A stretch of 11,515 nt of DNA, taken from NCBI GenBank assembly GCA_964468375.1, contig CAYXUW010000077.1:1-11515 (forward strand), read 5' to 3'. This DNA comes from CAYXUW01 sp964468375. Lineage in GTDB: Bacteria > Planctomycetota > Phycisphaerae > Sedimentisphaerales > Anaerobacaceae. Of this stretch, positions 10,971-11,515 are shown piece after piece (position 1 is the first letter of the stretch; each line of letters starts with the position of its first letter). Below the pieces are notes generated by a model. The model was not told the origin of the DNA, did not search any database, and saw only the letters and a list, made by a program, of their open reading frames with translations. The position numbers and the translations under genes are program-made.

Positions 10971-11515
10971 ATGGAAAAAGAATCGGATATTAATAAAGCT
11001 GTCCGTCAACATCTCGAAATGGATGACTTTTTTACCGGTGGCTTTACATCTAAAACCAAAACATCAAGGTCTGAAATGTCTCAACAAAATGACAAATCTT
11101 CTGCTGACGCAGCCGCCGAGCTTGAGAAAATCGCCGAAGAAGTTCGTCAGTGCCGTAAGTGCCGACTGGGTTCGCTTCGCACTAACGCTGTGCCCGGTGA
11201 AGGCAATCCAAGGGCCCGTATACTTTTCGTCGGCGAGGGCCCCGGCGCTGACGAAGATGCTCAGGGTCGGCCTTTTGTCGGAAGAGCCGGAAAACTGCTT
11301 GATAAAGTAATTGCGGCCTGCGGGTTAAAACGCAGCGATGTTTACATAGGCAATATCATAAAATGTCGGCCGCCTGAAAATCGAGACCCGCGTGCAGATG
11401 AAATAATAAACTGCTTTCCATATCTGCAGAGACAAATCGAGATAATAAAACCTGATATTATCATAGCTCTGGGTGCTCCGGCCGCCAGAACTTTATTAAA
11501 TACGAACAAATCAAT
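10971..11515 (+). CDS. Family 4 uracil-DNA glycosylase, 5' part (runs off the window)
   Basis: 181 codons are readable, with no stop. After a polar, low-complexity N-terminal extension (about 1-48) comes the family 4 core: C61-x2-C64 (CRKC), GEGPGADEDAQGRPFVGRAG (88-107) with the uracil-pocket GEGPG-DED and FVG-AG motifs, then NIIKCRPPENR (C132) and C148 in INCFPYL. C61, C64, C132 and C148 are the four ligands of the [4Fe-4S] cluster of this family. IIIALGAPAARTLL (163-176) follows. The second active-site motif (HP..LL) lies beyond the edge. The enzyme removes uracil from DNA at the start of base-excision repair; the region may also be annotated as a phage SPO1-type polymerase-related UDG. 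ATG 10971 has only a weak ribosome site; an ATG at 11019 is the alternative. Confidence 0.93.
   Translation, partial: MEKESDINKAVRQHLEMDDFFTGGFTSKTKTSRSEMSQQNDKSSADAAAELEKIAEEVRQCRKCRLGSLRTNAVPGEGNPRARILFVGEGPGADEDAQGRPFVGRAGKLLDKVIAACGLKRSDVYIGNIIKCRPPENRDPRADEIINCFPYLQRQIEIIKPDIIIALGAPAARTLLNTNKS

Noticed and set aside
11023..11310. 95-codon plus frame starting MTFLPVALHL
   Set aside because: The uracil-DNA glycosylase frame from 10971 shows all family motifs; this is the same strand in the wrong frame.
1..11515. CRISPR array, insertion sequence, integrase, phage or toxin-antitoxin module
   Set aside because: I looked for regularly spaced repeats, transposase motifs and target duplications and saw none; the repeats found are isolated pairs.

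Overview
The window looks like a piece of a draft, probably metagenome-assembled, bacterial scaffold. It holds two runs of exactly ten N (3672-3681 and 6065-6074), the signature of fixed-length scaffold joins. Gene content points to Planctomycetota, probably Phycisphaerae-like: a histone H1-like Hc1 protein, a FabZ-type dehydratase of the MPP-LLFDL type, a divergent RNase HII-like protein, a LolA-like lipoprotein and many short orphan regulators. That assignment is inference from family resemblance; no rRNA or marker gene is present.

Left part (1-3900): the 3' end of an RNase HII-like gene (+), a single-domain response regulator (+), then a minus-strand group read right to left: two tandem near-identical small membrane proteins split by an assembly gap, a STAS-domain protein, a macro-domain (ADP-ribose-metabolite) protein and a zinc alcohol dehydrogenase. 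The last two overlap by ATGA. A 60-nt nested hairpin follows the membrane-protein pair.

Middle (3900-5160): mostly non-coding and AT-rich, transcribed on the plus strand. It has a near-consensus sigma-70 promoter that places the ATG of a 55-aa membrane protein at the predicted transcription start (leaderless), a series of hairpins ending in an intrinsic terminator, then a 57-aa two-cluster ferredoxin whose stop codon lies 8 nt before a tRNA-Glu(UUC).

Right-middle (5160-9124), all minus: a FabZ/FabA-type dehydratase; an Hc1 histone-like gene whose 5' and 3' parts are separated by unrelated sequence and a gap; and a likely co-oriented group of LysR regulator, HAD phosphatase, LolA-like lipoprotein and flavodoxin.

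Right (9125-11515), plus: a 153-bp divergent regulatory region with several palindromes, one fitting the LysR T-N11-A rule; a stand-alone FMN-binding glutamate-synthase-type protein with an N-terminal four-cysteine motif; a strong terminator; and the 5' part of a family 4 uracil-DNA glycosylase running off the end.

The most interesting points are the tandem small-membrane-protein pair at a gap, the leaderless small protein with a 32-bp-period promoter repeat and downstream structured RNA, the chimeric Hc1 locus, and the LysR/GltS-like divergent unit. I do not see a CRISPR array, insertion sequence, phage module or recognisable defence system.
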